DNA from: RGIG6353 sp045590615
GTDB lineage: Bacteria > Bacillota > Clostridia > Oscillospirales > SIG627
Direction of reading: 5' to 3'
NCBI GenBank assembly: GCA_045590615.1
Contig: JAZNRH010000093.1
Coordinates: 1 to 38,221 of the forward strand
DNA length: 38,221 bases
Below are positions 15,414-23,634 of this stretch, in pieces. The position numbers and the translations under genes are program-made. Below the pieces are notes generated by a model. The model made no database searches. It saw only the letters and a program-made list of their open reading frames with translations, and was not told where the DNA came from. Every line of letters starts with the position of its first letter. Position 1 is the stretch's first letter.

Positions 15414-17803
15414 CAGTAACATCAAAACAAATTAAAGCCTTTTCTCACGCCTCAAAGGCACTTGAATACGATAAGATTCTTGAGCTATGGGCAGGCAAGG
15501 CAAGTCTTGAGGGAGCAAGAGAAAAAATAATCGCCTCTCTGCCCGAAACCGATTTAAGAAGGGTAAAAAGACTGCTTGCCGAAACCGAAGAGGCAAAAAA
15601 GCTGATTAACGTAAAAGGTATGCCATCATTTTTTGGGGTTAAGAATATTGCCGACACCTGCGAAAGAGCAGAAAAGGGCGCAATGCTCACAATCCCCGAA
15701 TTGATTAACGTCGGACAGCTTCTCTCTGCCGTTAAATCACTTAAGGCATGGGCGTCTATTCTTGACGGAGCAGGAGTGCTAAACGAGCGTTTTTCTATGC
15801 TGCAAAGCGACAGAGAGCTTGACGAGTCAATCAGAAACACCTTTATTTCCGACGATGCAATCGCAGATAACGCATCGGACAAGCTATCCGAAATAAGACG
15901 TAAAATAAGAGTGGCAGGAAGCAGAGTACGTGAAGCGCTTCAGAAGTACGTAACCTCTCCCTCATACACCAAATATCTGCAGGAAAACATAGTAACAATG
16001 CGTAATTCACGCTATGTTTTATCGGTTAAGGCAGAGTGCAAAAACAGTATTCCCGGTCTCGTTCATGACACCTCTGCATCGGGCTCGACGGTCTTTATTG
16101 AGCCGACCTCGGTTGTTGAGCTGAACAATGAAATCAGAGTGCTTGAAAGCGACGAGAAACGTGAAATTGAAAGAATTCTCTATATGCTTTCGGCTCTCGT
16201 ATCGGCAAAAAAAGAGCTTTTACTTCTTGACTACGATATTCTCATCTCTCTTTGCATTATCTTTTCGAGAGCTGACTTAGCTGTTTCAATGGACGCTATT
16301 TGCCCCAAAATATCCGATAACGGAGCAGTAAGACTAATCAAGGCAAGACACCCTTTAATCGACAAAGCCAAGGTTGTACCAATTGACATAAACGTCGGAG
16401 ACAGCTTTGACACCCTTGTGATTACAGGACCTAATACGGGTGGTAAAACCGTTTCGCTCAAGACGATAGGACTGTTTGCAATGATGGCTCAAACGGGCTT
16501 GGAAATCCCTTGCGACGACAGCTCCGAGCTTCGTATATTTGAAAACGTGCTTGCCGACATCGGAGACGAGCAGAGCATTGAGCAGTCGCTTTCCACCTTT
16601 TCGTCACATATGGTAAACACCGTCAATATGCTCGCTCAGCTGACCGAAAAAAGCCTTGTATTATTCGATGAGCTCGGAGCAGGTACAGACCCCGTAGAAG
16701 GCGCTGCGCTTGCAATGGCAATTCTCGAGCACGTGAGAGAAAACGGAGCGTTGTGCGTTGCGACCACGCACTATGCAGAGCTCAAGGCTTACGCCCTTGA
16801 AACACCAAGGGTGCGAAACGGAGCCTGTGAATTTGACGTTGAGACTCTTCGCCCCACCTACAAGCTTATAATAGGTGCACCGGGTAGGTCGAATGCCTTT
16901 CTCATATCGGAAAAGCTGGGGCTTGACAAGGCAATTATAGAACGTGCAAAATCGAGCGTTAACACCGAGGACAAGCAATTTGAAAACGTTGTATCAAAGC
17001 TTGAGGAGGCACGAATAGAAGCCGAAAAGTCACGTGCAGAAGCCGACAGACTTCGCAGGGAGCTCAAGGAAAAGCTGGAAACAGCTACCGTTGAAAGAGA
17101 AAAGCTTCTCGAATCGGCAAGGAACGAGCTTGACAGAGCCCGTACCGAGGCTACAAGAGTTTTGCAGAGCGCAAGGACCTCGAGCGACTACGTTTTTCAG
17201 GAGCTTGACAGACTCAAAAAAGAAAAGGACAAAGAGTCCTTCAGAGAAGAGTACGCCAAGACGAGAGAGGAGCTCAGACAGAGACTCCGGCTCGGCGAAA
17301 AGGAAGCCGATATAAGAATAGAGATAGAAGAAGAGGAAGCAGAGCTTCCAAGAGAGCTTGTAATAGGCGATATAGTTCTGTTGACAACCATTGGCAAGGA
17401 AGGTGTCGTGGAGCGTATTCAGGGTGACACAATTACCGTCAAAACAGACAAGCTTTCAATGAAGGTCAAGAAAAATTCACTCCGACTTCTCACCGACCTC
17501 AAAAAGCTCGGTGGCAAGAATAAAACTCAAAAGAGCGCAACCTACTCACCACGTCCCGACGTAAAGGCAGAAATTGATTTGCGTGGTATGACGGGCGACG
17601 ACGCCTGGTTTATGGTAGATAAGTATCTTGACGACGCAAAGCGTGGAGGTCTTTTCTCGGTCACCCTCATTCACGGTAAGGGTACAGGCGCATTGCGTAC
17701 AGCGCTATGGAGATTTCTCAAATCCGATAAGCGTGTACAAAACTACCGTGTAGGTGCGTACGGTGAAGGCGACTTTGGAGTAACGGTTGTAGAACTTAAA
17801 TAA
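15410..17803 (+). CDS. mutS2: Endonuclease MutS2 (MutSB, ribosome-rescue type)
   Basis: A 797-residue protein of normal length. An N-terminal helical clamp/core precedes the ATPase domain: Walker A GPNTGGKT (340-347), STFSSHM and LFDELGAGTDP. A long charged coiled coil (about 515-640) and a KOW-like segment follow. The last 75 residues form a Smr domain (IDLRGMTGDDAWFMV ... IHGKGTGALR). MutS2 suppresses recombination and in Bacillus acts on collided ribosomes. Unlike mismatch-repair MutS it lacks the mismatch-recognition domain. It is translationally coupled to recO. Confidence 0.96.
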   Translation: MTVTSKQIKAFSHASKALEYDKILELWAGKASLEGAREKIIASLPETDLRRVKRLLAETEEAKKLINVKGMPSFFGVKNIADTCERAEKGAMLTIPELINVGQLLSAVKSLKAWASILDGAGVLNERFSMLQSDRELDESIRNTFISDDAIADNASDKLSEIRRKIRVAGSRVREALQKYVTSPSYTKYLQENIVTMRNSRYVLSVKAECKNSIPGLVHDTSASGSTVFIEPTSVVELNNEIRVLESDEKREIERILYMLSALVSAKKELLLLDYDILISLCIIFSRADLAVSMDAICPKISDNGAVRLIKARHPLIDKAKVVPIDINVGDSFDTLVITGPNTGGKTVSLKTIGLFAMMAQTGLEIPCDDSSELRIFENVLADIGDEQSIEQSLSTFSSHMVNTVNMLAQLTEKSLVLFDELGAGTDPVEGAALAMAILEHVRENGALCVATTHYAELKAYALETPRVRNGACEFDVETLRPTYKLIIGAPGRSNAFLISEKLGLDKAIIERAKSSVNTEDKQFENVVSKLEEARIEAEKSRAEADRLRRELKEKLETATVEREKLLESARNELDRARTEATRVLQSARTSSDYVFQELDRLKKEKDKESFREEYAKTREELRQRLRLGEKEADIRIEIEEEEAELPRELVIGDIVLLTTIGKEGVVERIQGDTITVKTDKLSMKVKKNSLRLLTDLKKLGGKNKTQKSATYSPRPDVKAEIDLRGMTGDDAWFMVDKYLDDAKRGGLFSVTLIHGKGTGALRTALWRFLKSDKRVQNYRVGAYGEGDFGVTVVELK

Positions 17804-17815
17804 AGGAGAAGGGTC

Positions 17816-18292
17816 ATGAAAAAATTATTAGCTTTAATTATTGCAATTTCTCTTATGAGTGTAGGCTGTGCAAGAGTAACGACACCCGTGCAGGAGGACG
17901 ACTCAAAAGAGCCACACGAAAACGTTGAGGTTATTCCAACACCCGGTTATCCTATTGAAGAGCCGGAAAAGGAAGGTATTCCCTATATCGACGAAAACGG
18001 TGAGGAATCAACTCTCCCCGAAATCAAACCCGATGACAAGCCTGTAGAGCAGCCCGAATACTTCTTCCCCGACAAGCCCGACGGCTACGAGGGACTTGAT
18101 GCAAGCTTTATTAAAAGCTCAATTGCAGGTATGAGCGTTTCGGAAATTAAACAGGTATGGGGCGACGGTGATATGAATCAAAGCTCGGGCACAACGGCAA
18201 CCGTAGCTTATTTTGCCGACGAACGTGATATAGTTATTTCCTATAATCCCGAAACTGATGAAATTATCGACGTAGAAGTAATTGAAAACTAA
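17816..18292 (+). CDS. Lipoprotein with SmpA/OmlA-like C-terminal fold
   Basis: A 158-residue protein. A signal peptide ends in lipobox MSVGC, with the lipidated cysteine at residue 18. An acidic, Pro-rich linker (about 25-90) precedes a C-terminal domain with IAGMSVSEIKQVWGDGDMNQ, resembling the start of the small SmpA/OmlA or BLIP-like fold, in which a helix is followed by a Gly turn. It should be anchored on the outer face of the membrane. AAAGGAG precedes the ATG. It is the last gene of the era-recO-mutS2 run, ending at a strong terminator. The function is unknown. Confidence 0.82.
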   Translation: MKKLLALIIAISLMSVGCARVTTPVQEDDSKEPHENVEVIPTPGYPIEEPEKEGIPYIDENGEESTLPEIKPDDKPVEQPEYFFPDKPDGYEGLDASFIKSSIAGMSVSEIKQVWGDGDMNQSSGTTATVAYFADERDIVISYNPETDEIIDVEVIEN

Positions 18293-18295
18293 TAT

Positions 18296-18340
18296 AAAAG
18301 AGCTGTAAAAAAACTAATTTAGTTTTTTTACAGCTCTTTT
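18296..18340. terminator. Bidirectional terminator
   Basis: A perfect 22-bp-arm palindrome centred on 18318, with long A and T runs inside the arms and a TTTTTAA tail. It serves the lipoprotein gene on the plus strand and the sigma-like gene on the minus strand. Its core GCTGTAAAAAA/TTTTTTACAGC recurs in three other terminators here. Confidence 0.9.
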
Positions 18341-18347
18341 TAATTGA

Positions 18348-18848
18348 CTACCTCGTCTTTCTCCTTGCCTTAGGGCCGTATTTTCTCATACTTCGTCTTT
18401 CCTTTTCACGCTTGCGTCTGAAGCGTTTTTTCTTGAAGCGTCTTGCCGTCGGCATTTCCTGAAGCAAATTTTCATAGAGTCTTTGCTTCGCCCTTGAAGC
18501 TATGCGATAAATCTGCCTTTCGCAATACTGAAAGCTATCGGCAATACTCTCATTTGTCATACAACACAAATAACGACACACAAGATAGTTCGAAAGCTTT
18601 ACGTCCGAGATGTTAGATATAGCTCTTTGAAGTCTTTTGGTTGCCCTTGTGAGAATGCGTTTTTTTCTCTCATACTCTCTCTTCAACTCATCATAATCTA
18701 CATACTCAATCATTTCTCCGACAACAGCGTAGCTCGACGTCTGCGTCACCTTCTCCTCACCCTTCAGCCTGTCTCTGAAAACCTTTTCAAAGGTAAGCAC
18801 CGTATCACGATAGCTTTCATAGGCATCAAGGTATTCATCAATTCTCAT
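18348..18848 (-). CDS. Small sigma-region-4-like DNA-binding protein with Arg-rich tail
   Basis: A 166-residue protein. The N-terminal half is helical and charged. Residues about 105-145 (VKLSNYLVCRYLCCMTNESI ... ERQIYRIASRAKQRL) form a helix-turn-helix resembling sigma-70 region 4, as in phage late-regulator proteins of the RinA/ArpU/DUF1492 kind. The last 30 residues are strongly basic (RRFKKKRFRRKREKERRSMR). No region 2 is present, so it is not a full sigma factor. It stands alone between two terminator-bounded units, divergent from rhaB, with its own promoter and a palindromic operator-like site. A phage-derived or otherwise acquired origin is plausible but no other phage gene is nearby. 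Confidence 0.7.
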   Translation of the reverse strand: MRIDEYLDAYESYRDTVLTFEKVFRDRLKGEEKVTQTSSYAVVGEMIEYVDYDELKREYERKKRILTRATKRLQRAISNISDVKLSNYLVCRYLCCMTNESIADSFQYCERQIYRIASRAKQRLYENLLQEMPTARRFKKKRFRRKREKERRSMRKYGPKARRKTR

Positions 18849-18913
18849 TCATTCTCACGCCTTTCAATTTTATTCTTTTTTATATCCTCCTGTTCATTTA
18901 TTGGGTTGTATTT

Positions 18914-18942
18914 ATGATAGCACATTTTCGTAATATTGTCAA
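18914..18942 (-). promoter_or_regulatory. Promoter of the sigma-like gene
   Basis: Minus strand TTGACA (18942-18937), a 17-bp spacer and TATCAT (18919-18914). One TTTCGTAA box lies inside the spacer and two more lie just upstream of the -35. Confidence 0.7.
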
Positions 18943-18965
18943 TACAAAATTACGAAATTTCGTAA
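18926..18965. promoter_or_regulatory. Operator-like TTTCGTAA box array
   Basis: Three TTTCGTAA boxes: 18926-18933, and a perfect 16-bp palindrome TTACGAAATTTCGTAA at 18950-18965. The two like-oriented boxes start 32 bp apart, about three helical turns, and each is followed by A/T plus TGTCAA. Overlap with the minus promoter suggests repression or autoregulation of the sigma-like gene. The binding protein is not known. Confidence 0.6.
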
Positions 18966-19002
18966 AATGTCAAAAACTTTATATCAAATAAGCTGACAAG
19001 CA

Positions 19003-19031
19003 TTGACAAAAGTATATAACAAAAGTATAAT
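19003..19031 (+). promoter_or_regulatory. Consensus sigma-A promoter of rhaB
   Basis: TTGACA (19003-19008), exactly 17 bp and TATAAT (19026-19031): both hexamers are perfect. AAGGAG follows at 19051 with the rhaB ATG at 19066. A perfect promoter is unusual for an inducible sugar kinase, so a repressor is expected if the gene is regulated. Confidence 0.88.
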
Positions 19032-19065
19032 TATTATATATTAAAAGAATAAGGAGAAAATTGAT

Positions 19066-20541
19066 ATGCTTAAGATGTTAGCTATTGACCTCGGCGCTTC
19101 AAGTGGCAGAGGCATTGTCGGATCGTTTGACGGAAACAAGCTCTATCTCAGAGAAAACCACCGTTTCCCCAACGAACCCGTTTTGATTAACGGCTCATTC
19201 AGATGGGACATTATGAGAATATTCCACGAAATCAAGCTTGCGCTTGGTAAGTGTGCTACCTCAGAGGATAAAGATATCGCTTCAATCGGTATAGATACCT
19301 GGGGCGTTGACGTAGGCTTCCTTGATAAAGCAGGTCAGCTTATGCAAAACCCTTACAACTACCGTGACACTCGCACTCAGGGCATTCTTGAAAAGGCTTT
19401 TGAAATCGTTCCTGCAGACGAAATTTACAAAACTACAGGAAATCAGTTTATGAATTTCAATACCCTTTTCCAGCTCCTTGCCACAAAGCTTTCGGCTGAC
19501 CCCTGGATTTTGGAAAAGGCAGACAAAATGCTCTTTACTCCCGACCTTCTCAACTATTTCCTCACAGGTATAGCAAAGAGTGAATATACTATTGCTTCTA
19601 CCTCTCAGATGCTCAACGCTAAGGCGAGAAATTGGGATACCGAGCTTCTTAAAAAATTTGATATGCCAACACATCTTCTTCAGGAAATCGTTATGCCGGG
19701 TAGAATCCTCGGTGATTTGCTCCCTGCAATAACCGATGAAATCGGCAAGCTCGATGCTAAGGTTATCAACGTAACTGCTCATGATACTGCTTCTGCAGTA
19801 GTAAGCGTTCCTGCAAAGAATGACAATTTCGTATACATAAGCAGTGGTACGTGGTCACTTATGGGCTGTGAATGTAAAGAACCCGTTATCAACGATATAA
19901 CAACCAAACACAATTTCACCAACGAAGGTGGCTACAACGGTTCGATAAGACTTCTTAAGAACATCATGGGTCTTTGGCTCGAGCAGGAGTCCAAGAGACA
20001 ATGGGAAAGAGAAGGCGAAAAGACGACATACGACCAGCTCTCAGATATGGCTATGGCATCAGAGCCCCTCAAGTGCTTTATCGACCCCGATGCGCCTGAA
20101 TTTGCGCCTCCCGGAGACGAGCCTCGCAGAATTGCAGAGTTCTGCAAGAGAACAGGTCAGTACGTACCTCAGACCAAGGGTGAAATCATTCGCTGTATCT
20201 TCGACAGCCTTGCAATGAAATACCGTTACACAGTTGAAAGAATTGAAGAAATCAAGGGCGAAAAGGTTCCTTCCATCAACATCGTTGGAGGTGGAACCAA
20301 GGAAGCTCCTCTCTGCCAGCTTGCAGCTAACGCTTGTGGAAAGCCCGTATACGCCGGTCCTGTAGAAGCTACTGCTATTGGTAACCTCAGCGTTCAGGCT
20401 ATGGCGCTTGGTGAAATCAAGGACATCAACGAAGCACGTGAGGTGGTTCGCAACTCATTTGAAATCAAATGCTACGAGCCGGTTGGCACAGAAGCATTCG
20501 ATGATGCATACGATAGATTCCTCGCAATATTAGGCAAATAA
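19066..20541 (+). CDS. rhaB: Rhamnulokinase (FGGY kinase family)
   Basis: A 491-residue protein phosphorylating L-rhamnulose to rhamnulose-1-phosphate. The N-terminus MLAIDLGASSGRGIVGSFDG with NHRFPNEP and GIDTWGVDVGFLD is characteristic of RhaB. The second kinase half has SSGTWSLMGCE and the nucleotide loop NIVGGGTKEAPLC. Length is normal for the family. No isomerase, aldolase, transporter or regulator of rhamnose use is in the window, so it is an isolated copy. Its TAA stop merges with the A-tract of a 105-bp element. A related FGGY substrate such as fuculose remains possible. Confidence 0.9.
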   Translation: MLKMLAIDLGASSGRGIVGSFDGNKLYLRENHRFPNEPVLINGSFRWDIMRIFHEIKLALGKCATSEDKDIASIGIDTWGVDVGFLDKAGQLMQNPYNYRDTRTQGILEKAFEIVPADEIYKTTGNQFMNFNTLFQLLATKLSADPWILEKADKMLFTPDLLNYFLTGIAKSEYTIASTSQMLNAKARNWDTELLKKFDMPTHLLQEIVMPGRILGDLLPAITDEIGKLDAKVINVTAHDTASAVVSVPAKNDNFVYISSGTWSLMGCECKEPVINDITTKHNFTNEGGYNGSIRLLKNIMGLWLEQESKRQWEREGEKTTYDQLSDMAMASEPLKCFIDPDAPEFAPPGDEPRRIAEFCKRTGQYVPQTKGEIIRCIFDSLAMKYRYTVERIEEIKGEKVPSINIVGGGTKEAPLCQLAANACGKPVYAGPVEATAIGNLSVQAMALGEIKDINEAREVVRNSFEIKCYEPVGTEAFDDAYDRFLAILGK

Positions 20542-20645
20542 AAAAGTGGCGAGCCGCCACTGGCAAATCTCGCCTATCCTTACTTATTCTAAACCAAAGC
20601 AAGGCAAAACGGCGAGGTTAATTCAAAAAAATTTCCTATATGATA
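20541..20645 (+). repeat. 105-bp element, copy 4 (tandem with copy 5)
   Basis: Full-length copy whose A-tract begins at the last base of the rhaB stop codon. It differs from copies 6 and 7 at a few internal positions (TATTCT for TTTTCT, CCAAAG for CTAAAG). It should be transcribed as the rhaB 3' untranslated region. For minus-strand transcripts from the gene at 21024 it presents a hairpin followed by a T run. Confidence 0.93.
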
Positions 20646-20750
20646 AAAAAGTGACGAGCCGCCACTGGCAAATCTCGCCTATCCTTACTTATTCTAAATT
20701 AAAGCAAGGCAAAACGGCGAGGTTAATTCAAAGAAATTTCCTATATGATA
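20646..20750 (+). repeat. 105-bp element, copy 5 (tandem with copy 4)
   Basis: Begins exactly 105 bp after copy 4. Its hairpin reads GTGACG-AGC-CGCCAC, which is an A-C mismatch in plus-strand RNA but a G-U wobble in minus-strand RNA. It shares the TATTCT variant with copy 4, so the pair arose by local duplication or was converted. Confidence 0.93.
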
Positions 20751-20755
20751 AAATA

Positions 20756-20788
20756 AAGGTGCTGTAATTTTTACAGCACCTTATTTTT
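20756..20788 (+). terminator. Terminator after rhaB and the tandem elements
   Basis: Arms AAGGTGCTGTAA (20756-20767) and TTACAGCACCTT (20771-20782), a 3-nt loop and a downstream ATTTTTA. It ends the rhaB transcript after both repeat copies. Confidence 0.88.
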
Positions 20789-20835
20789 ACTAAAAAACAT
20801 CTTTTCAACATTGATTTTCGGAGGTCTAAAGGGGG

Positions 20836-21023
20836 CTTTTGCTAAAAATCCTCCTTTGGTTATAATATTGCTTTTCAGAGATCCATGAGACGCTTTTTGC
20901 TAAAAATTCTCCTTTGGTTATGACATTGCTTTTCGGAGGTCCAGGAGACGCTTTTTGCTAAAAAGCGCCTCTTGGTTTTAACATTGCTTTTCGGAGGGCT
21001 TTTGCTAAAAAGCGCCTCTTGGT
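20836..21023. repeat. Degenerate 58-bp tandem repeat, about 3.5 units
   Basis: GCTAAAAA recurs at 20841, 20899, 20957 and 21004 (periods 58, 58 and 47). Units share GCTTTT(T)GCTAAAAA, CTCCTTTGGT or CGCCTCTTGGT, and ACATTGCTTTTCGGAGG. On the minus strand each unit begins with AAAGGAG- or AAGAGGCG-like purine tracts. The array abuts the stop codon of the gene at 21024. Units three and four also contain CGCTTTTT-GCT-AAAAAGCG-type hairpins. 58 is not a multiple of three, so it is not coding. Confidence 0.8.
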
Positions 21024-21692
21024 CTATCCATTAGTAACACGAGCATCATCGCTCAGGTCAATTGAATTGCCGAGATATTTAGGCTCGGGCTTAAAAATAC
21101 ACTTGACGAAGTCCTTGTTCCTTGCAATAACCTCACGCACATCTCTGAGCGCTTGTCCACGATAGGTGTATATATCTGCTGCAACTCCGTGCGCTTTTAA
21201 GCCAAGAGCGTTGGCAATATGCAAAGCTCGGTAAAGATGATAGCGTTGAGTCACAATAATAACGTTCTCTGCGCCAAAAACCTCTTTTAAGCGATACAGA
21301 CTGTCATACGTGGAAAAGCCTGCGTGATCCATAAATACTCTTTCAATGGGAACACCCTGAGCTACGGCGAAGTCACGCATTGCATTGACCTCGTCGTATT
21401 CTTTTGTACCGTGGTCGCCACTCATAACGATGGCATCTGTAATTCCCCTGTCCCAAAGGTCTATAGCTGTATTAAGCCTGTCCTCTAACATTCCACTGGG
21501 ACTGCCGTCGGGACGAACGAGACAACCGAGCACGACTATACAGTCAATATCCTCCATTGTTTCTGCCTGATCCGGCAGCAAAATCTTCTTCTCGGTGCTC
21601 TCCTGCACATATTCGCTGATTGCAAGCATCAAAAGAAGTCCGATAGCTATCAGCACGAGAAGAGTTAATACGAAAACTTTAATCTTTTTCAT
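21024..21692 (-). CDS. YdcF/SanA-like (DUF218) membrane-anchored protein
   Basis: A 222-residue protein. An N-terminal membrane anchor (about 5-27) precedes a DUF218 domain: DCIVVLGCLVRPDGSPSGML, LWDRGITDAIVMSGDH, and IIVTQRYHLYRALHIANALG. SanA proteins of this layout affect envelope permeability and vancomycin sensitivity in enterobacteria; the biochemical activity is unsettled. The ATG overlaps the stop of the upstream LtaS-type gene (ATGA, 21689-21692), so both act in one operon, consistent with a cell-envelope role. Confidence 0.87.
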   Translation of the reverse strand: MKKIKVFVLTLLVLIAIGLLLMLAISEYVQESTEKKILLPDQAETMEDIDCIVVLGCLVRPDGSPSGMLEDRLNTAIDLWDRGITDAIVMSGDHGTKEYDEVNAMRDFAVAQGVPIERVFMDHAGFSTYDSLYRLKEVFGAENVIIVTQRYHLYRALHIANALGLKAHGVAADIYTYRGQALRDVREVIARNKDFVKCIFKPEPKYLGNSIDLSDDARVTNG

Positions 21693-23560
21693 TTTATACT
21701 GTACTTTTTACCCACAGTTCTGTCATAGGTAATCAGCTTATGGGCATTGACGAAATTTTCAAACGGCTTTTTGTTGATGCTCCAAAGCCTCACGTTGTAA
21801 GCCGGGTGCGCATAATAATAGTCCTCTAAGAAATGCATATACGCACTGCGTGGGGCATCAATAAGAGTTGCTACTGCATTAAGCAGATTATAGGATGCTA
21901 TTTTGTTATCATTGCCCACCTTGAGCATTTCACTTTCTAAAAGCTCAAAGTTGGCATACACGAGAAAGGGTGTAGAATAAAGAAAATGATTCATATCAGC
22001 ATTCATTGCGTCAAGATTGATTTCTCCACTCTGAGTATACGCAGCGTAGTTTGCGCCAAGCGTTGGAAGATGGTCTCCAAAATACACGAGTACGGTTTCC
22101 TTTTCTCTTGAATCAATAAAATCGACCAGCTTTCCGAGTGCAAGGTCTGCTTCGTATACGCCCTGTGTAAAGTTTTTTACCTCCATAAGTGTTGCTTCGC
22201 TGAGCTTGTCGGAGGACACCTCTATATCAAAACGGTCAAATTTATTGGTATAGGGCTGATGATTTTCCATGCTTATACCAAAGACGAAAGTGTCGTCTGT
22301 GCTCTGCTCCATATAATATCTTACAGCTTCGACAAAGGTGGCATCGGCAATCTGCTTGCCCGAAACCCAAACGTTAAGCTCCCCTTCTCTGCCAAGAGCA
22401 TATATTTCATCCTCGAAATAAAGCTCATCTATACCGATATACGGATAGCCCTGCTTTCTGAGATAAAAGCTTGAAGTGTATGGGTGAATGGCAATTGTAC
22501 GGTAACCGAGCTCTTTATAAAGCGATATGTAGCTTTCGATTGGCTGAATCACGTATTGATACGGAACTGTGCCACCCGGAAGATAATCGGTTGTAAGACC
22601 TGTGAGTGTTTCAAATTCGGGCCTTACAGTCCCTCCACCAAAACCGGTAGTGTAAAATTTTCCACTTATTACGCCGTCTCTTGACGTTATTTCTCTGTAG
22701 TTTGCCAATGGGTCCTTTGAAAATTCAACTCCGGACAAAAGTGTCGGGTCCCAAAAGCTCTCGGACAATATAAGTATTACATCGGGATTTTGGAAGCTCT
22801 CTCCTGCAGGAGTTTTGGAATATCCCGACAGTACGGCGTCAACTGCTTCTTTGCCATAGTTTTCGGGCTCTGTGACCGAGGATGAAAGCAAATTGACAGT
22901 AAATGCTCCTATAAAGCCGTTTGCACTATAGTTTGAAGTCTGGAGTGCCATATCCTCAAGGTAAAGGGTATTGTTGTTCAACAGCTTGGTTATTTTTTGT
23001 GGAGTATCTACAGCCGTTGTCGAACCAAATAATAATATCAGAATTAAGGGTAATCGAATTAAAAAGCTCAACGGCAATTCAACCCTTGAAAAGACAACGA
23101 TAAGAAGTGCAAGCACCAAGCCTATATACAAAACTATTGCCCACCAGGGAAACGGCGAAGAAAGAAAGGTTAAAAGCTCACCTACGTTACCCGTCTGCTG
23201 AACTATATCCCACGGATACAAATAATCGCCAACAAGCGCAAATTTGAAATAGTTGGTCATTGAAACCAAAACTGTGGCAATAGCTAAAATCAGCGTAGCA
23301 ATCCAGCCCTTTTTGACTATCAGTAAAACAAGAGCGTACAACAGATACACCAAGCTTATGCCAAACAGCACGGCTGCCGTTCTATTCTGAATAAACGCCA
23401 GAAATTTAGCCAGACTTGAATAATGAATAAATTCTATTGTAAGATAGGAATAGAGTGGCAATAATGCCATTACCAAAAAGCCAAGCACTCTGAGTATTTT
23501 GAAAAACACTCCGTTTTTAAGCTTTGGCAATGGGGTGAATATTTTTTCTAATAAGTACAT
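21689..23560 (-). CDS. LtaS-type lipoteichoic acid synthase / phosphoglycerol transferase
   Basis: A 623-residue protein. About five N-terminal membrane segments (roughly 20-180) precede an extracellular sulfatase-fold domain. Candidate active-site residues are E267 (ILSESFWD), nucleophile T311 in GFGGGTVRPEFETLTG, H434 (MENHQPY) and D496-H497 (FGDHLPT), matching the Mn-binding and catalytic residues of LtaS. It would polymerise glycerol-phosphate from phosphatidylglycerol onto a lipid anchor. It has AGGAAA before the ATG and is coupled to the DUF218 gene. Substrate specificity within the LtaS/OpgB-like family cannot be set by eye. Confidence 0.9.
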   Translation of the reverse strand: MYLLEKIFTPLPKLKNGVFFKILRVLGFLVMALLPLYSYLTIEFIHYSSLAKFLAFIQNRTAAVLFGISLVYLLYALVLLIVKKGWIATLILAIATVLVSMTNYFKFALVGDYLYPWDIVQQTGNVGELLTFLSSPFPWWAIVLYIGLVLALLIVVFSRVELPLSFLIRLPLILILLFGSTTAVDTPQKITKLLNNNTLYLEDMALQTSNYSANGFIGAFTVNLLSSSVTEPENYGKEAVDAVLSGYSKTPAGESFQNPDVILILSESFWDPTLLSGVEFSKDPLANYREITSRDGVISGKFYTTGFGGGTVRPEFETLTGLTTDYLPGGTVPYQYVIQPIESYISLYKELGYRTIAIHPYTSSFYLRKQGYPYIGIDELYFEDEIYALGREGELNVWVSGKQIADATFVEAVRYYMEQSTDDTFVFGISMENHQPYTNKFDRFDIEVSSDKLSEATLMEVKNFTQGVYEADLALGKLVDFIDSREKETVLVYFGDHLPTLGANYAAYTQSGEINLDAMNADMNHFLYSTPFLVYANFELLESEMLKVGNDNKIASYNLLNAVATLIDAPRSAYMHFLEDYYYAHPAYNVRLWSINKKPFENFVNAHKLITYDRTVGKKYSIK

Positions 23561-23597
23561 ATTTATTTCCTCGTTTTTTTCTATCCCCTAATACATA

Positions 23598-23629
23598 GGG
23601 CTGTAAAAAACTAAGTTTTTTTACAGCCC
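23598..23629 (-). terminator. Hairpin between guaB and the LtaS-type gene
   Basis: Arms GGGCTGTAAAAAACT and AGTTTTTTTACAGCCC with one bulged T. It shares the CTGTAAAAA core with three other terminators. On the minus strand it follows the guaB stop by about 5 bp. T runs are within the arms. Confidence 0.78.
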
Positions 23630-23634
23630 CACCT

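Noticed and set aside
20541..21023. CRISPR array
   Set aside because: The 105-bp units are contiguous with no unique spacers, and the 58-bp array drifts along its whole unit. No cas genes are present.
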